From NCBI GenBank assembly GCA_948567375.1, contig OX419757.1, forward strand, positions 75,268,001 to 75,332,000: DNA of 64,000 nucleotides, given 5' to 3'. The stretch is from Lunularia cruciata. Taxonomy: Eukaryota > Streptophyta > Marchantiopsida > Lunulariales > Lunulariaceae. The translations under genes were made by a program, and so were the position numbers. Shown piece by piece: positions 22,948 to 34,633 of this stretch. Positions within the stretch are counted from its first letter, which is position 1. Every line of letters begins with the position of its first letter. The notes beneath the pieces were generated by a model. The model was given only the letters and a program-made list of their open reading frames with translations. It was not told the DNA's origin and ran no database searches.

Positions 22948-25131
22948 TCAGTGCCACCACAACTGCCCGTTTGCTTTTGATTGAGCAATACTGAGGTAAG
23001 TCCGTAAAGCAGAGTGAATGGTTAAGACCACAAAAATTACAAAGGAACATGCGACTAGTGGATTTGAGCAGTTTGCAATCCAAAACCTTGCATACCAATT
23101 TTTCCATCTGTTCTTCCTATGCTCGTGGAGATATTTGTATATCTTCACCCACGGATCTCCCAACGGCGCCCAATCGAGCCCATTGTCCATGAATTTCCAC
23201 GACTGGACTACCTCTTTCGGTCCAGCAAGATGGCTCTGAATTACTCCTGAACGGATGAGTAATAACACGTCTTCCTCTCCCACAACCAAGCACCGCATCA
23301 TTTGCACATAGTTTCGGAATTGGCCAATTCTACGTCCATGTGTCAGTTGTTCGTATATGGCAATATTACGCAGAATTCGTTTAGTTTCCGTATACATTCT
23401 CACTTTTGGTAGTTCCAGAACCGCTCGCCAACGTGTGACGCAAGAAGAACAGCGTGATCCAAAACAGCATGCAAGGAAGGTTCCATAGCAAAAGAGAGAG
23501 GACAGAATCGTCCATAGATTGATGGTTCTAAAGGCTGAGGAAGCAAGGCAAGGTCCCGTCCCCCTGATCCTCACTCCATCCTCCCGTAGTTGTGATGCTG
23601 AAGGCATTCTGTCTTCAATGCCGATGATATCATGGCGCCCTTGACTCGTTCCAAACCTGGGTACACCAGTCTCTTCTCTGGAAAGGGAATCCATACTAGA
23701 TGCAAGCCGTGAAGGACGTAAATTGAGGCTCCCTCTTCTGCCCGAGTTCGGATCAAACTGCCCTGACCTGCTTAAGAATGAAAACCTCCCTGGACTCTCC
23801 CTCGGCGCTGGTGGAAACCAACCGCTTACGTGATACATGCAGTGGAGAAGATGCGCAAATTTTGCAGGTCTGAAACTCATACCGTAGATGTCGGCCCAAT
23901 TTTGTTTGAAACAGTAGAATTCGTATTCCATTTCTAACGTACAATCGATACGTCCACTCTGGTTGCAACCTTCCTCAAGGTCATCATGCAGCGTCTCGTC
24001 AGCAAGAGGACAACAGCATTTCAGAGAATCACTACTAAAGTTACCTTCAGAATCACTTGGAAGGAACGGATACGATTGCCAAACCGCTCGTTGGATCAGC
24101 TTATCGAACTCTTCGTCCGTCACCTTTTCGATGCTGTTTCCGTCAGGACCATCCCCTTTACCACTGTCCTCTGTACGTACCCTCAATGAAATCACCTTCC
24201 GTAGGAGATCGAGAGGTATCTGATTTTCAACGAGACTCAGGTCCCACTTATGAAATTCCGCTATCTGAAACTGGTTGCGCTTGACAAGATTTGCGATTTG
24301 CGATGAGTAGCTGCAGAAGTTAACCGAGCTAAGAGCCTCAAGCGAAACAACCAGAAATACCGCGTCCACAGATAGAAGAAGCGCAAAATGCCAGTACTTA
24401 ATGACTTGAATTTGTGATGAAGGGCCCTTAATTTCCAATGTCCAGATACAGAAATCCCTGTAGACTTCTATAACACGTTTCACGCTTTCTTTGGTGGACC
24501 CAACAATCTCATCGACAAGTTTTTTCCACCTACTTGAATTTGCGGAATTTTTATACACATGAAGTGAGTATGCTCTAGCAATTTTGATCTTCAAGCTTAA
24601 TTTTGAGGCATCAAAGCAATTGACAAGGTTGTGAAGACCTATTGCGAAAGCTTGAGGAGTGAAGCAGTCCTCCGTTTCTTCGGGCCCAGACGCCTTCTTC
24701 AGACGGTCCGGTACTTTGTGAATATCCCAAGGTGTTATCTCGCAGCCGGGCTCTCCTGAATTGTCAATGCTGTCGACGGGGTTTTCTTCGTCCTCTACGA
24801 TCACTATCTCTTCCTCGTGTATGAACTGCCCAAGCCATTCCTGCAAGCCAACTAATTTTTCATCTTGTTCCACCCTATTCTGATGTCCAGACAGAATAGG
24901 GTGATCCCGGAAATGTACACACGTCTCGGATGTTTCCCGACAATTGGCATCATTTGCTCGTATGGCTCCAATTTCAGGAGTAATTGCAGTAGATTGCCCC
25001 GAATGTTCCAGTTCAGCTAATTGTACGTGTAATATCTCAGAATTCCCAGCAGCTTTAGCCATGATAGATCTTGGCTGGTGAGAGGAACAAGAGGCCCCAG
25101 CAGAATTATGGTAAGCAGCTAGAAAGTCCAT
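22948..25131 (-). CDS. DUF247 domain protein (PF03140), membrane-anchored
   Basis: This is an uninterrupted 727-codon frame and the only convincing host gene in the window. DUF247 landmarks appear in order: WDIHKVPDRLKK (about 135-146), FTPQAFAIGLHN (157-168), DLSLVENQIPLDLL (297-310), HLLHCMY (427-433), SASQLREDGVRIR (511-523), RNIAIYEQ (588-595), EEDVLLLIRSGVIQ (619-632) and a C-terminal transmembrane helix (about 692-715). Residues 1-130 form an acidic extension and 435-510 a Ser/Arg-rich insertion, which make it longer than the usual 400-550 residues. The family's biochemical role is unknown. In grasses some members control self-incompatibility at the S and Z loci, but nothing here links this gene to that role. 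The start at 25131 is the first in-frame ATG; the frame stays open upstream through a candidate splice acceptor. Confidence 0.93.
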   Translation of the reverse strand: MDFLAAYHNSAGASCSSHQPRSIMAKAAGNSEILHVQLAELEHSGQSTAITPEIGAIRANDANCRETSETCVHFRDHPILSGHQNRVEQDEKLVGLQEWLGQFIHEEEIVIVEDEENPVDSIDNSGEPGCEITPWDIHKVPDRLKKASGPEETEDCFTPQAFAIGLHNLVNCFDASKLSLKIKIARAYSLHVYKNSANSSRWKKLVDEIVGSTKESVKRVIEVYRDFCIWTLEIKGPSSQIQVIKYWHFALLLSVDAVFLVVSLEALSSVNFCSYSSQIANLVKRNQFQIAEFHKWDLSLVENQIPLDLLRKVISLRVRTEDSGKGDGPDGNSIEKVTDEEFDKLIQRAVWQSYPFLPSDSEGNFSSDSLKCCCPLADETLHDDLEEGCNQSGRIDCTLEMEYEFYCFKQNWADIYGMSFRPAKFAHLLHCMYHVSGWFPPAPRESPGRFSFLSRSGQFDPNSGRRGSLNLRPSRLASSMDSLSREETGVPRFGTSQGRHDIIGIEDRMPSASQLREDGVRIRGTGPCLASSAFRTINLWTILSSLFCYGTFLACCFGSRCSSCVTRWRAVLELPKVRMYTETKRILRNIAIYEQLTHGRRIGQFRNYVQMMRCLVVGEEDVLLLIRSGVIQSHLAGPKEVVQSWKFMDNGLDWAPLGDPWVKIYKYLHEHRKNRWKNWYARFWIANCSNPLVACSFVIFVVLTIHSALRTYLSIAQSKANGQLWWH

Positions 25132-25155
25132 TTGCTGAGGTACAACTTCTTTGAG

Positions 25156-25176
25156 CTGAAAAACAATATATACTAA
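25156..25176 (-). other. Candidate 3' splice site upstream of the DUF247 start
   Basis: On the minus strand TATATATTGTTTTTCAG precedes CTCAAAGAAG. The frame after this AG runs open into the DUF247 ATG eight codons later. A T-rich tract ending in CAG looks like an intron end, so a 5' non-coding or short coding exon may lie upstream. This is inference; no matching donor was identified. Confidence 0.4.
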
Positions 25177-28100
25177 TGGTTTGCTTCAAAATTGAAATGT
25201 TGTCGAAGGTCCAGAACCGACACCGAAGGCGGGGTGAGTTCATCTCCTAGCGAGTGGTACAAGCAACTGGACTGTGACGAGGTCATTGCGGGGGCCTCAG
25301 CGCTAATTCACCCGCAGAGTCGTGGGACTCCGTCGTGCTGTTTTTGCGTTTCATGATTGATGTAATTAATATTTAGTGTCTTATTGACTATAGTTGATCA
25401 TTTCATCACATGTCTCTTAATCTCCAGTGATAGTGATGGTAGATTGCTTAACATCATTTGCGGAAGTTTTGTTTCATTAGACTCACTGTTGAATAGTTGA
25501 GGGATCATTGCGCTTTGGTTACTCTGAATTTTGTTCGTTTGTACATTTGTAACTGCAAGAAGGTAAAATTTATTAATTAGGTAATTGTGCCTGATAGGTT
25601 TGCTTATTCAAGGTCTGGCTGATGTTACCGGCGGAAGCGATAACTGCAATATTCGCAATATCTTGAGATCATATAAATAAAATGAGTTGGGTGGGTCTGG
25701 TGATCATGTGAGGCTGAGTCTACCTCCCAGTATTCTGAATATCTGCATCGCAGCCTCTCTATTGATCAAACCATTTCAGACGCCTGGAAGCAAATACAGA
25801 AGGCGAAGTGTTTTCAATGTTTCAGCGTTGCTCATTCGTTCGTATTTTGGAGGATCGCCGAAAGCTTGAGTGCCTGGTCGCATGGTACCTAATTCCTCGG
25901 AAACATACGGAATCCAAAACGTAACACCTAGTAAAATTTCCTTGTACATTCGAGAGTGACATCGACGTGGATAAAAGAAAATTGGTGATAATACAATTTG
26001 TTTATTTATCAAGTTAATTGTGTTATAAAAAGTAAATGTGATGCAAAGCAGATTATCTTTGATCTCACCTCAAAATATCTTCAACAGATTCCCGAAGCTG
26101 AAGTCACGTGTGAAGTGCTTTCGGATTTTAGAAAGTTTGAAATTAGAATATATGGTTGATCTTCGTAGTTGTTTTTGTTATTCTCCGTTTACTTTTCCAA
26201 TGCTGACGTCACTTACAAAAGTTTTCGAGATATTGTGACAAATTGGATTCCTACGAATGGTTGCGACCTAACCTCGACTTTCCTTGGTCCAATCGCAGTC
26301 GCAGATGAGATGTGCGAGAAGTGAACAACTTCCGAGGAGTGAAATGACAATTCTATTATCCTTCACATATCAAACAAACTGTGCAGGTCTTGCTATTTTT
26401 GTGACTCGCTAAATGTTCTTCTGAATGTTGACGTCACGTACATGACTTGAACAAGGTTTGTGATGGTCTTAGAAAATGGATTCCGTAGAAACAGCTCTAC
26501 ATCAAAAGAATTTGCCCAGCTGGATACGTGCAATTTATATGCCACTGGTGGACTCCGTCTCCGGTCCTGCTGAAAAAGTGACTAGTGAAGTCCCATGGCC
26601 AAATGCAAAGTCTGGCCTCAGCAGAATCTAGATCTAGGCGCTGTGGTAAATATGCTCAACTAGTGTTGCCCATTAGTGAGGTGCAAGTGGACATGACATT
26701 GTACACTGTCAACGCGTATGTTGCAGTGGACTGTATTCCTTGATATGCTCCATTTGTGTAAATAAGCGAACAGTGAAGTTTCAATCTCTGTTTTATGTCG
26801 CACCTGGATTCATGATCACTGGGGTATATATCATAATGTATCTCCATGTAAGATGCTTTTATTCATAGATATTGACAAAGCGGACGAGTCAGGGGAGCTT
26901 GTCTGGAGCAACGAGGTCGATGAATAGCTCGTGTTCGACGTTGACAGAAAGGGACGTCATAATGACAGTAATATTAACAACATAGAAAAATAACTGAAGT
27001 CAACTCAGACTCGGTGGTTAGACATCGCCGCTAGATTGCACTGTCGATTGGTCATGCGAGTTGTAAATACATCTTTGTATATTTACATCAGGCACTTCAT
27101 TGACTTCAGATAAGATACGCAAGACTGAGTTTAGAAATCAGCGATTCTCCGCTAAGCCTTACTGTTGTGATAATCAAGGTTCTTCGATAGCAAATCTCCT
27201 AAATTGAAGGTGACTAGATTTGACAGGAGTTCAGATCTGTCTTGACAGCTAGAGTAAACTAGTTACATATTTATTTGAAAGAGTCTCTAGGTCCCCTATT
27301 ATATATCGAAGTTACATGTTGTCCACTTGGCAACTCTAAGGTCCTGCCTCTCCCAGTACATTTAACGGGCAGCTCTGCATCTAGATCTGTCTGTCTTGCA
27401 ACCGATACTTCTGTTGAGATTCACGTTCGGACAGAATACTGCACAGGTATTAAAATTTGCACCGTTGACTTTACATTCTAGCATAAAGTGCTTACACAAT
27501 TTTTAAGCTTTTTAGTATACTCGAAGCTTGATCGCAGGTGAATGATTGTGATGCAACACTTTATATTCTTCACTGGTTTTGCGGGTCCAGTTAGCCGGAG
27601 TTCCTACACCCAAGACCATGACTCCGACTAGCGCTGAAGATATTCGATCATTTGTTTCAAGTATGTCTAGATGTTCAATGTCTAGATGTTCAACGTACGG
27701 TCCACAATCACTTTAGAACGTGATCATCACAGTTGAAGCAAGGCTAGGCAAGATAATAGATGAAACCCTAACTATGATGACTGACTCTCTAAGTATTATT
27801 TCAAGGTAAACAAGTAAGAATATTTTTGCTTTTAGAAAGGTCCTAACCGTTATTCTTTTCATTCTATGAAATTAAAATCAAGAACGGTATCTCTTGGTGA
27901 GTCTTGATAGTCTATTCAACAAGTCATAAGTAATGCAGAAGTAGTTGGATAGTTTGCTAACCTTTACTCTAAGAGTCACACGATGTGTAATAACACCAAT
28001 CGCTAAATTGCAAAATTTCAAGGTAAAATGGTTTGTTTACATGAGGATACAGCTAGAAATGAAGAGATATTAAGGTAAATAAGGTGCCCCATTTTTTCCA

Positions 28101-28210
28101 AAATCATTCTTTCTGATCAAATTGTGCTGAAGTTCTAGTGAAAGAATATGCAGTTAGAGGTCACTAAGGGAATTCCCCCAAAAGGAGGTGACATTTGCAA
28201 TGGTGCCACA
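25177..28210. other. DUF247 upstream region, no gene recognised
   Basis: A GC-richer patch at 25205-25345 stands out from its A/T-rich surroundings and may be part of the promoter region. No second gene, transposon domain or RNA gene was recognised in the rest. Short frames here lack motifs and family resemblance. Confidence 0.4.
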
Positions 28211-28218
28211 GAAGCCAA

Positions 28219-28314
28219 GATGATGCAGCACTCGGAGAGATGTAGGATAGTCCCGAGCACTCACCGGATGATGCAACACTCGGAGCGATGTATGACAATC
28301 CCGAGTGCTAACAG
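28219..28314 (+). repeat. 48-bp tandem duplication containing hairpins
   Basis: Units 28219-28266 and 28267-28314 share GATGATGCA(G/A)CACTCGGAG at the start. In each, GCACTCGG pairs with a later CCCGAG(C/T)(A/G)C, so each unit can fold into a stem. The pairing is kept although the units have diverged. Confidence 0.8.
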
Positions 28315-29277
28315 GCCAGAGTGCAGAGTACCTTGCTGGCAATTGGGCCTAAGCGTCACCACAATGCCAGCTCAGCCACAAATTGCCACCAAGGGGCGTT
28401 ACAGTAAAGATAATCAATAGCAGTTGGTGGATAGGTTTGCATGCAGGAGAGTGGTTGGTGGAGAATATTTTGCAGGTAGGAAGGTGACACTAGCCAGGAA
28501 AGACGTGCAAATGCTTTTGCATATGCAGATAACGAATGTTCACCTACTCATTAACCGCCAAGGGCTAAAAAATGACCATGGATCTGGACTATAATTGGGG
28601 GAGTTTGCTGACCAGCTGCCCGTTTGGGAGAACCATGCACATTCATAGCAGATCCAGTACAGCTGACACTTAGAGGCAAGGATTGAGAGTAATCAGTATT
28701 CTGTAGTTGTAGGTAGCACTCAGAGTCATCCTCTGCACTTGGAGTAGATCAAGTCTCAGCCTTTTCCGTCTTCTTACCTGCCAAGAAAAGAATGATGTTT
28801 GCACTAGAACCTGTAGAGAGATCCTTGTAGCAAGACAACAAACACATAATTGAAGTATTTTAGGTCAATCCAACAAGGATATGGGTCTGAAATGGTTCAA
28901 TACAAAGGAAAGTATCATATTGGAGTCCTTTGCTATTTACTACTTAACCTCTTGGGCACATTCAACTCCCAGAAGAGAACAATGAAACCAAAAAGGCATT
29001 TTGTGAAGATCACAAAGAATAATCACTTGCATGAAAGTATATAGGGTTTAGGTGAATTCTGAGAAAGTGATGATTCAGTAAGAGAGGTGCTCCTCTTCTC
29101 CAATGGTATCTGGAGATCCTAGGTAGGTAAATGTCATATCCTTCCAAAGACAAGGAGTGCAGTCTTTCAAAATTTGAAGACCATCTCTTCTTTGGAAGGC
29201 ACTTACGTCCCCAAAGATCCTTGCTCCTTCCAAAGATCAGAATCTGCAGTCTTCCAAAGGTAATGTGCATCCACAAA

Positions 29278-29551
29278 GTCAATGTACTCCACTTCTGAGG
29301 AACCATCTTCACCAAAGGGAATATACTGCCCTCCAAAAGGCACCTTCTTAAAAAATCACAATGTTCTACCCTTTGAAGGGTATCGTCTTCTCCCAAGACC
29401 AATGTTTTACCCCTCCACAAGGCATTTCCTTTGACTGAAACCCAATGTCCAACCCTTCAAAAGGCACAATCTTCCTAAAATGATGTTCTACTTTTGCAAG
29501 GCACTATCTTCACAAAAACCCAATGTTCTGTTGTTTGAAAGGCATGATCTT
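29278..29551. repeat. Diverged tandem array of about 40-bp units
   Basis: About seven units share the pattern AATGTTCTACCC, then a T/A-rich AAAAGGCA block, then an ATCTTC-type end. Similar words continue less regularly back to about 29150. The minus-strand open frame through part of it (29010-29420) follows the repeat and shows no domain. Confidence 0.65.
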
Positions 29552-30276
29552 CAAGACCACAAGATCTTCATGATAATCTATCCATTTGGTATTCACACTT
29601 TGGTACTTACAACACTTTAGCTCAAATTCCATTAAGGCATTGTAGAAGACAATCACACCAGAGCAAGTGATCACACACACAAGGCAACCCACAATGTTTA
29701 CTGATCTTCACCAAAGTGCAAACACAAATCAAGAGAATTTCAAGAGAGCTTTTAACAAAAGCAACAAACACCAATGAATTTCTTTCACTTCATTCACCAA
29801 TTTTATACAAAAAGATGAAGCACTTAAAATGCTACAATAAAATAGTTGTAGACATTTGGAACTAAGAGCTACAAAACTAACAAATGGCCACTACCTAATG
29901 GTCCATGATGGCTACTATTGGGGTGCAACTCTAGCAGGGTATGGAGATGTGTCATATGGGCAAAAAGGAAGAATGAGCATTGTAGGCTATGGGTAGGTTG
30001 GTGCTGCAGGATGTGCATTATGGGATTTCAAGTATGAGCAAAACTGTTGCAGGATGCTCCCTATAGGACAAAAGGAAAAACTGGCTAGAATGCCGCGGTT
30101 ATGTAGAATAGTAGGAAAAAATCAAGTAGTCCATTAATGCAAATGTGGCATGCCAATACACTTAGGAAGACTAGTCTAGATGAGAATCAAGGATCAGGTG
30201 TCATTTTTTAAAGGTCAAAGGTACAATGGGGGAACCCTAAACCCTTCCCCCTTAAAAAGGGGAGAAGCCCTTCACA

Positions 30277-31545
30277 ATGGCACCTATCCTTATGGCCATT
30301 GTAGAAATCTTATCTTTGATAGCCTTTGAGTTGAAGGAGAATTTGGTTAAAGAGGTAGCTCCAACATCTGCCAATTTTCAAGAAGAGCTACCAAGAAATG
30401 ACCAAGTAGATTGGCGGGCAATGTGTGAGCCTGCATATCACTATATAGTTGGACAAGGTTATTTGTAGAAAACTGACCAATGAGAGTGAGCAAGCATTTA
30501 TTAGTCTCCACATTTTTTAGTCTCCCCAAAAGGAAGGAGATCAGGGGATGAGTCTCATGCTAACTATGCCAATTCACCCAAATTTTGTTGAAATAGAACC
30601 TACCTTGCCTGCAACATTGTTGAGGAAAAGGCCATTCCTTGTGCCGGTGAACCATAGGTCAAATGGCAACCCCATGTGTTGACAAAGGCCACTATATTGG
30701 CCAAGCAATTGAGGGAAGTTGGTCCCACATATTGTCACAAGTTGGGGGCCTTCACCTTCATGTTAGACACTTTGGTGGACAACTTGGTGTCCAAAGAAGA
30801 ATTCCCATAGTGGGTAGAGAAGCTGCATGAAGAGCTAGGAGAGCTTGCCAAGGAACATAACTATAGGATACGATCAGTAGGGCCTGTTTGGAATGAGAAG
30901 GCAATGACTCTACAATCATAGTTTGGCCTCCTATAAAACAAAATAACAGACCCTAATTGCCAGCTCCAAGCTGCCTGAACGGATAAGACTACGACCACCT
31001 AGTAGACAGTGGACAGCCAAAAGAAGGAGAGAGCACTAGAAGGAGAACTCCATGAGCTCTAGGCTCAAATATCCCAAGAATAGGAGGGCTCTAACATCAG
31101 AATATAGGAACTAGGAGAAGTTGTTGACGCTTCTTGTAAGAAGATAGCAGAGTTGAAGGTAGTCTACTTTGTGTTAGAAGTAGAAGTTGCAACTCTAGAG
31201 AAGGAGAAGATCCTTGCACAAAAGGTATAGGATGCACAAAAGGGAGAGCTTGCTTCTTAGCTTTTGACCATACATGGTCTGACTGTAGGGAAAACCAGTA
31301 CTGGAAGGACCTTCTATATGACAAGAAGAAGAGGAAGGAGGAGCAGGTTGAGGTCAAGGCATAGCAAAAATTTTGAACAAACCTCGCCATTCAAAATTGG
31401 AAATTGGAGTAAAAGGTCAACCAACTCCTCTGATTTATCAAACAATACAGGCTGGGAGGGCCAATAGAGGCCAAAGATTGTGAGGCAAAGGACAACAAGG
31501 AGAACCCTAAAGACAATGGCCCGGAGGGATCACCAACAGGAGGAT
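30277..31545 (+). pseudogene. Gag-like relic X, left part
   Basis: A start at 30277 (MAPILMAIVEIL) opens a coding-like region that can be followed, with several stops and shifts, through charged coiled-coil-like sequence (YDKKKRKEEQVEV near 31316-31354) to ENPKDNGPEGSPTGG at 31501-31545. The frame then continues exactly across the W1 insertion into 35336. The family is not recognised: the charged helical composition suggests a retroelement gag or similar protein. A near-perfect inverted repeat (CTTCCCCCTT / AAGGGGAGAAG, 30244-30267) stands just before the start codon. Confidence 0.55.
31541..31545 (+). other. Target-site duplication of W1, left copy
   Basis: AGGAT precedes the first TG of W1. 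The same five bases follow its last CA at 35331-35335. Removing W1 and one copy restores an open frame in relic X. Confidence 0.88.
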
Positions 31546-32103
31546 TGTGGTACCCACATTCTCTTTTATCAAGTTTTAAAGAAGAAGTGTGTTGTGAAAG
31601 CCAAAGGAAGGCTAAGTATGCATTTAGCCTTCCTTTGACAAGAAGAATATGGTGTTTGGTCATAGATGCAAAGTTGACCTTGGGTCTGAATCAAAAGGAC
31701 TTGGTTCTAGACTAATGGAAGTATGGACTCAAAGTAAGAGGACTTCATATTAGGATGCACAACCCAATCCAAAGAACCTATAACAACTTTCCTTAGGTCT
31801 AGCCAATCAAGAAAGTAGGTGTAAAGAAAGCAACTACCTCCGGATCAAGATGACATTGAGAGTGACAAAAAATAGACATGCAGAATTGGTGTATCAATTG
31901 AGATCAATTGAAGAATGACCAATCAGCAAAAGACTATAAGAGGAAGACTTTGTCGAGGGAATTTTGAAATGCCATCATGATATCCCATGCCTCTCAATAG
32001 TTGCCCCAAAGGAGTTAGAATCTCAGGTTTTGGGGAAGGTTTAATCTTTTAAAGACCAAGAGTGAGGAAGCACACGATGCCACCATAGGGAAGTAAGAAA
32101 AAT

Positions 32104-34510
32104 GTGGTGAGGGATCTTGCAATTTTTTGTGTAGATGTAGTGGCAAGGATCAAAGTCTTGAGCAGAATTTTTACCTCCTTTGTAGCATGGAATTGGAATT
32201 TGAGCTTTCTAGGGTTCATGGCAGAAATTGCTACCAATGATTGCAAAGACAATCCCAAGACAGAAGGGAAGAGAGGAAATTTGGCTTGATGGACTGAGTC
32301 AGATTGGAGATTAGTCTTGGGGAGAGAAGCAAGGGAGTAGGAGGAGTCACCTTCTATTGGAAGTGTGATTCTTTAGAAGAAACCACCAAGGTGAAGAATT
32401 CTTTTAGTAGACCTCACACCAAGAATAGGTACAAGGTGGATAGCTATAAAGACCCAATATGAAGGGGGATAGTCAGCACACTGATGGCTATGTTTAAGCC
32501 AGAGCAAACCACCTATGTAACAATGCAGCAAGCGATGTTCTTTGAACAGATGTTTGCAGGAGAGGCAGTGAATTGGGCAAAGTGTTTACACCAGCAAGTA
32601 GGTCAGATGATTAATAGTTGGAGAATGGACCTGCCGCCCCATTACTTTGTACCCTTTGTAGCCCATTTCTACTTTAAATTAAACTTGCTCAGATTGGAGG
32701 AGAGGGGAAGGATGGTGTCCCACTTTCAGTCTGATTTACCAAGAGATGCGGATGGAGATGAGCAGTACTACATCAAGCACATCCGTGAGGGTGATGACCA
32801 ATACATCAAGAGGGGGAAGGAGAAGATAGTGTTGGTGGAAATCCCCAGACCAAGAAAGAGAAATAGACCCAAAGGAAGAATATCACCGATACAGTCACAG
32901 AAGACAAGATAGCTGAATTTGGAGCCAGAGATGGTGGTAGTGAAGGACCCATCTTTGGAGGAAGAATTGGAAGGAGAAGTTGAGTCAGAGTTGAGGACTG
33001 GAGAGAAGAAGAAGAGTTCACTCTGTAGAGTGGGTAGTCCAACAGCAAGAGTGAAGGAGAACCTAAAGTTCAGCAATTGGTGGACAAAGCGGCTGGAGAA
33101 GAAGAATGGGAGTTCCACGAGGCAATTGATTGCATGGAGGGAAGAGATGAGCCTTGCTTGGAGTTACCGGCAGTAGAGTTAGAAGATAAACAAGCAAGAG
33201 AGACTACCTTGGCATTTTCAAGGGCAGCAAGATCAAAGAGAAGTGCACAAGGTGTAGCCAAGTAAAGTTGAAGAGGAAGGAGAAAGCTCGGATGGAGTAA
33301 CTTTGAAGGTACAAAGATCACGTCTTTGGGTTAAAGTACCAGCCAAAGAAGTGCAGAAAAAAGACAAAGATATGGAAGATGATGAAGGAGGATGCACAAT
33401 AGTTGAATATCTATCAAAGATCATTTGTCCTTTGTTAGTCCATCTACAGAGAAAGAAAGAGGAGTTGAAGAAAGATCATCCTAAAGTGAGGGATGAGCTG
33501 CAAGTAGTGAGGTTCTTGAGTGAAGAGATCTTGGAGTAGAGGAGTTAGTTAACCCAAGGAGAGAAGGAAGTCAAAGAACTTCAGAATGAGGCAATTCTTC
33601 TGAAGAATAGTTTTGATGCCTTGTAGGAGAACTTCTTGAAGCGCAGTGACAATTGAAGGAGCAAAAGGCTCCATTTGAGAAGATGAAGGGTGAAGTCACT
33701 GATACAAGGTTAGAAAGTATACAATCAAAGAAAATCGTAGCAGTAATGGAGCAAGAGCTAGAGAGTCTGAGAAAGAGTGCATCATAGAAGGATCAAGCTT
33801 GGCAACAAGAGTTAATTGTTAGACATTGGGCGGAAGAAAGATTGTTGGGTCTGATCAGAAGCTCAACTAGTTCAATATGTGGAAGAGAAGGAAGTGGTGA
33901 AGGTAGAATTTGAAGACAAGTGGATGATGTATCAGAATGAGTTTAAAGTAGAGAGAAGTAAGGAGAAGATAGTTTCAAGGAATGAACCGGATTCAATAGG
34001 AGTGTTGTTGTGGAGTGTTCAAGGCAATGTTGAGTATTGATGCTGAAGTTAAGCTAGAGGAGATGATATTGCACAAATTGAATTTGTTGGTGCAAAAGAC
34101 AAGAAAGCGGAAGGCAAAGGATGTCAACTTGAACAATCTGTTGATTTGCTTAAGAGATTGTGTAGATAAGAAGATGTTGGAGATGGGAAACCATGAGAAT
34201 CTTGGATTAGATTTTGTCAGATCAGACTTAGATAAATTTTGTAGTGAGGTTAAAGTAAATGCTAACTGCAAAGTTGTAGAAGTAGGAGTGCAAGTGTCTT
34301 TGGGTGAGTTACTTGAGACATTAGAAGAGATTGGGTAAGAGAATAAGAATGTAGATAGATTAGCCATGAATCCAATTTCAGTTCAGACTGAAGAAGTGAT
34401 AAAAATAGTGGAGGAAGAAGTAGTATTAGATAGACCCAAAGAAGGGGAAGCAATTGAAGTTACATCAAGTTTGAAAGCCAAAGTTGAGGTAGACATTGGA
34501 TTGGATTAGT
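32104..34510 (+). pseudogene. W1 coiled-coil protein, decayed
   Basis: The encoded product matches the better-preserved W5 frame at 61028-63632. The N-terminal block near 32104-32250 (DVVARIKVLSR, WNWNLSFLGFM) is followed after stops by 32484-32912 (AMFFEQMFAGEAVNWAKCLHQ, PHYFVPFVAHFY), an acidic linker, and a long charged helical region to about 34510. Several stops and shifts break it. No enzyme motif is visible. It resembles a structural or gag-like protein more than a transposase, but no named family could be assigned. Confidence 0.7.
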
Positions 34511-34625
34511 AATAGTTTTGAGATTTGAAGAGGCAAATATGAAGAGGTTTGTGATTTTGGATATGTAGGTTGGTAAAGTTACTATTAGAAAGGTATGTTA
34601 TTACATAACCATCAAGTGCTCTACC

Positions 34626-34633
34626 TATTTAAA
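34626..34633 (+). promoter_or_regulatory. TATTTAAA box near the W1 3' end
   Basis: TATTTAAA lies about 115 bases after the coding region and 697 bases before the element's end. The same box is kept at matching positions in W4 (51880-51887, minus) and W5 (63750). In an LTR this is where the U3 promoter would sit. Confidence 0.5.

Noticed and set aside
22665-22988. 107-codon open frame overlapping the end of the DUF247 gene
   Set aside because: It is the 3' flank read in another frame. The matching relic does not preserve the frame past the first half.
22948-25131. Calling the DUF247 gene a self-incompatibility determinant
   Set aside because: That role is known for particular grass loci. Nothing in this window (no partner gene, different protein layout) supports it.
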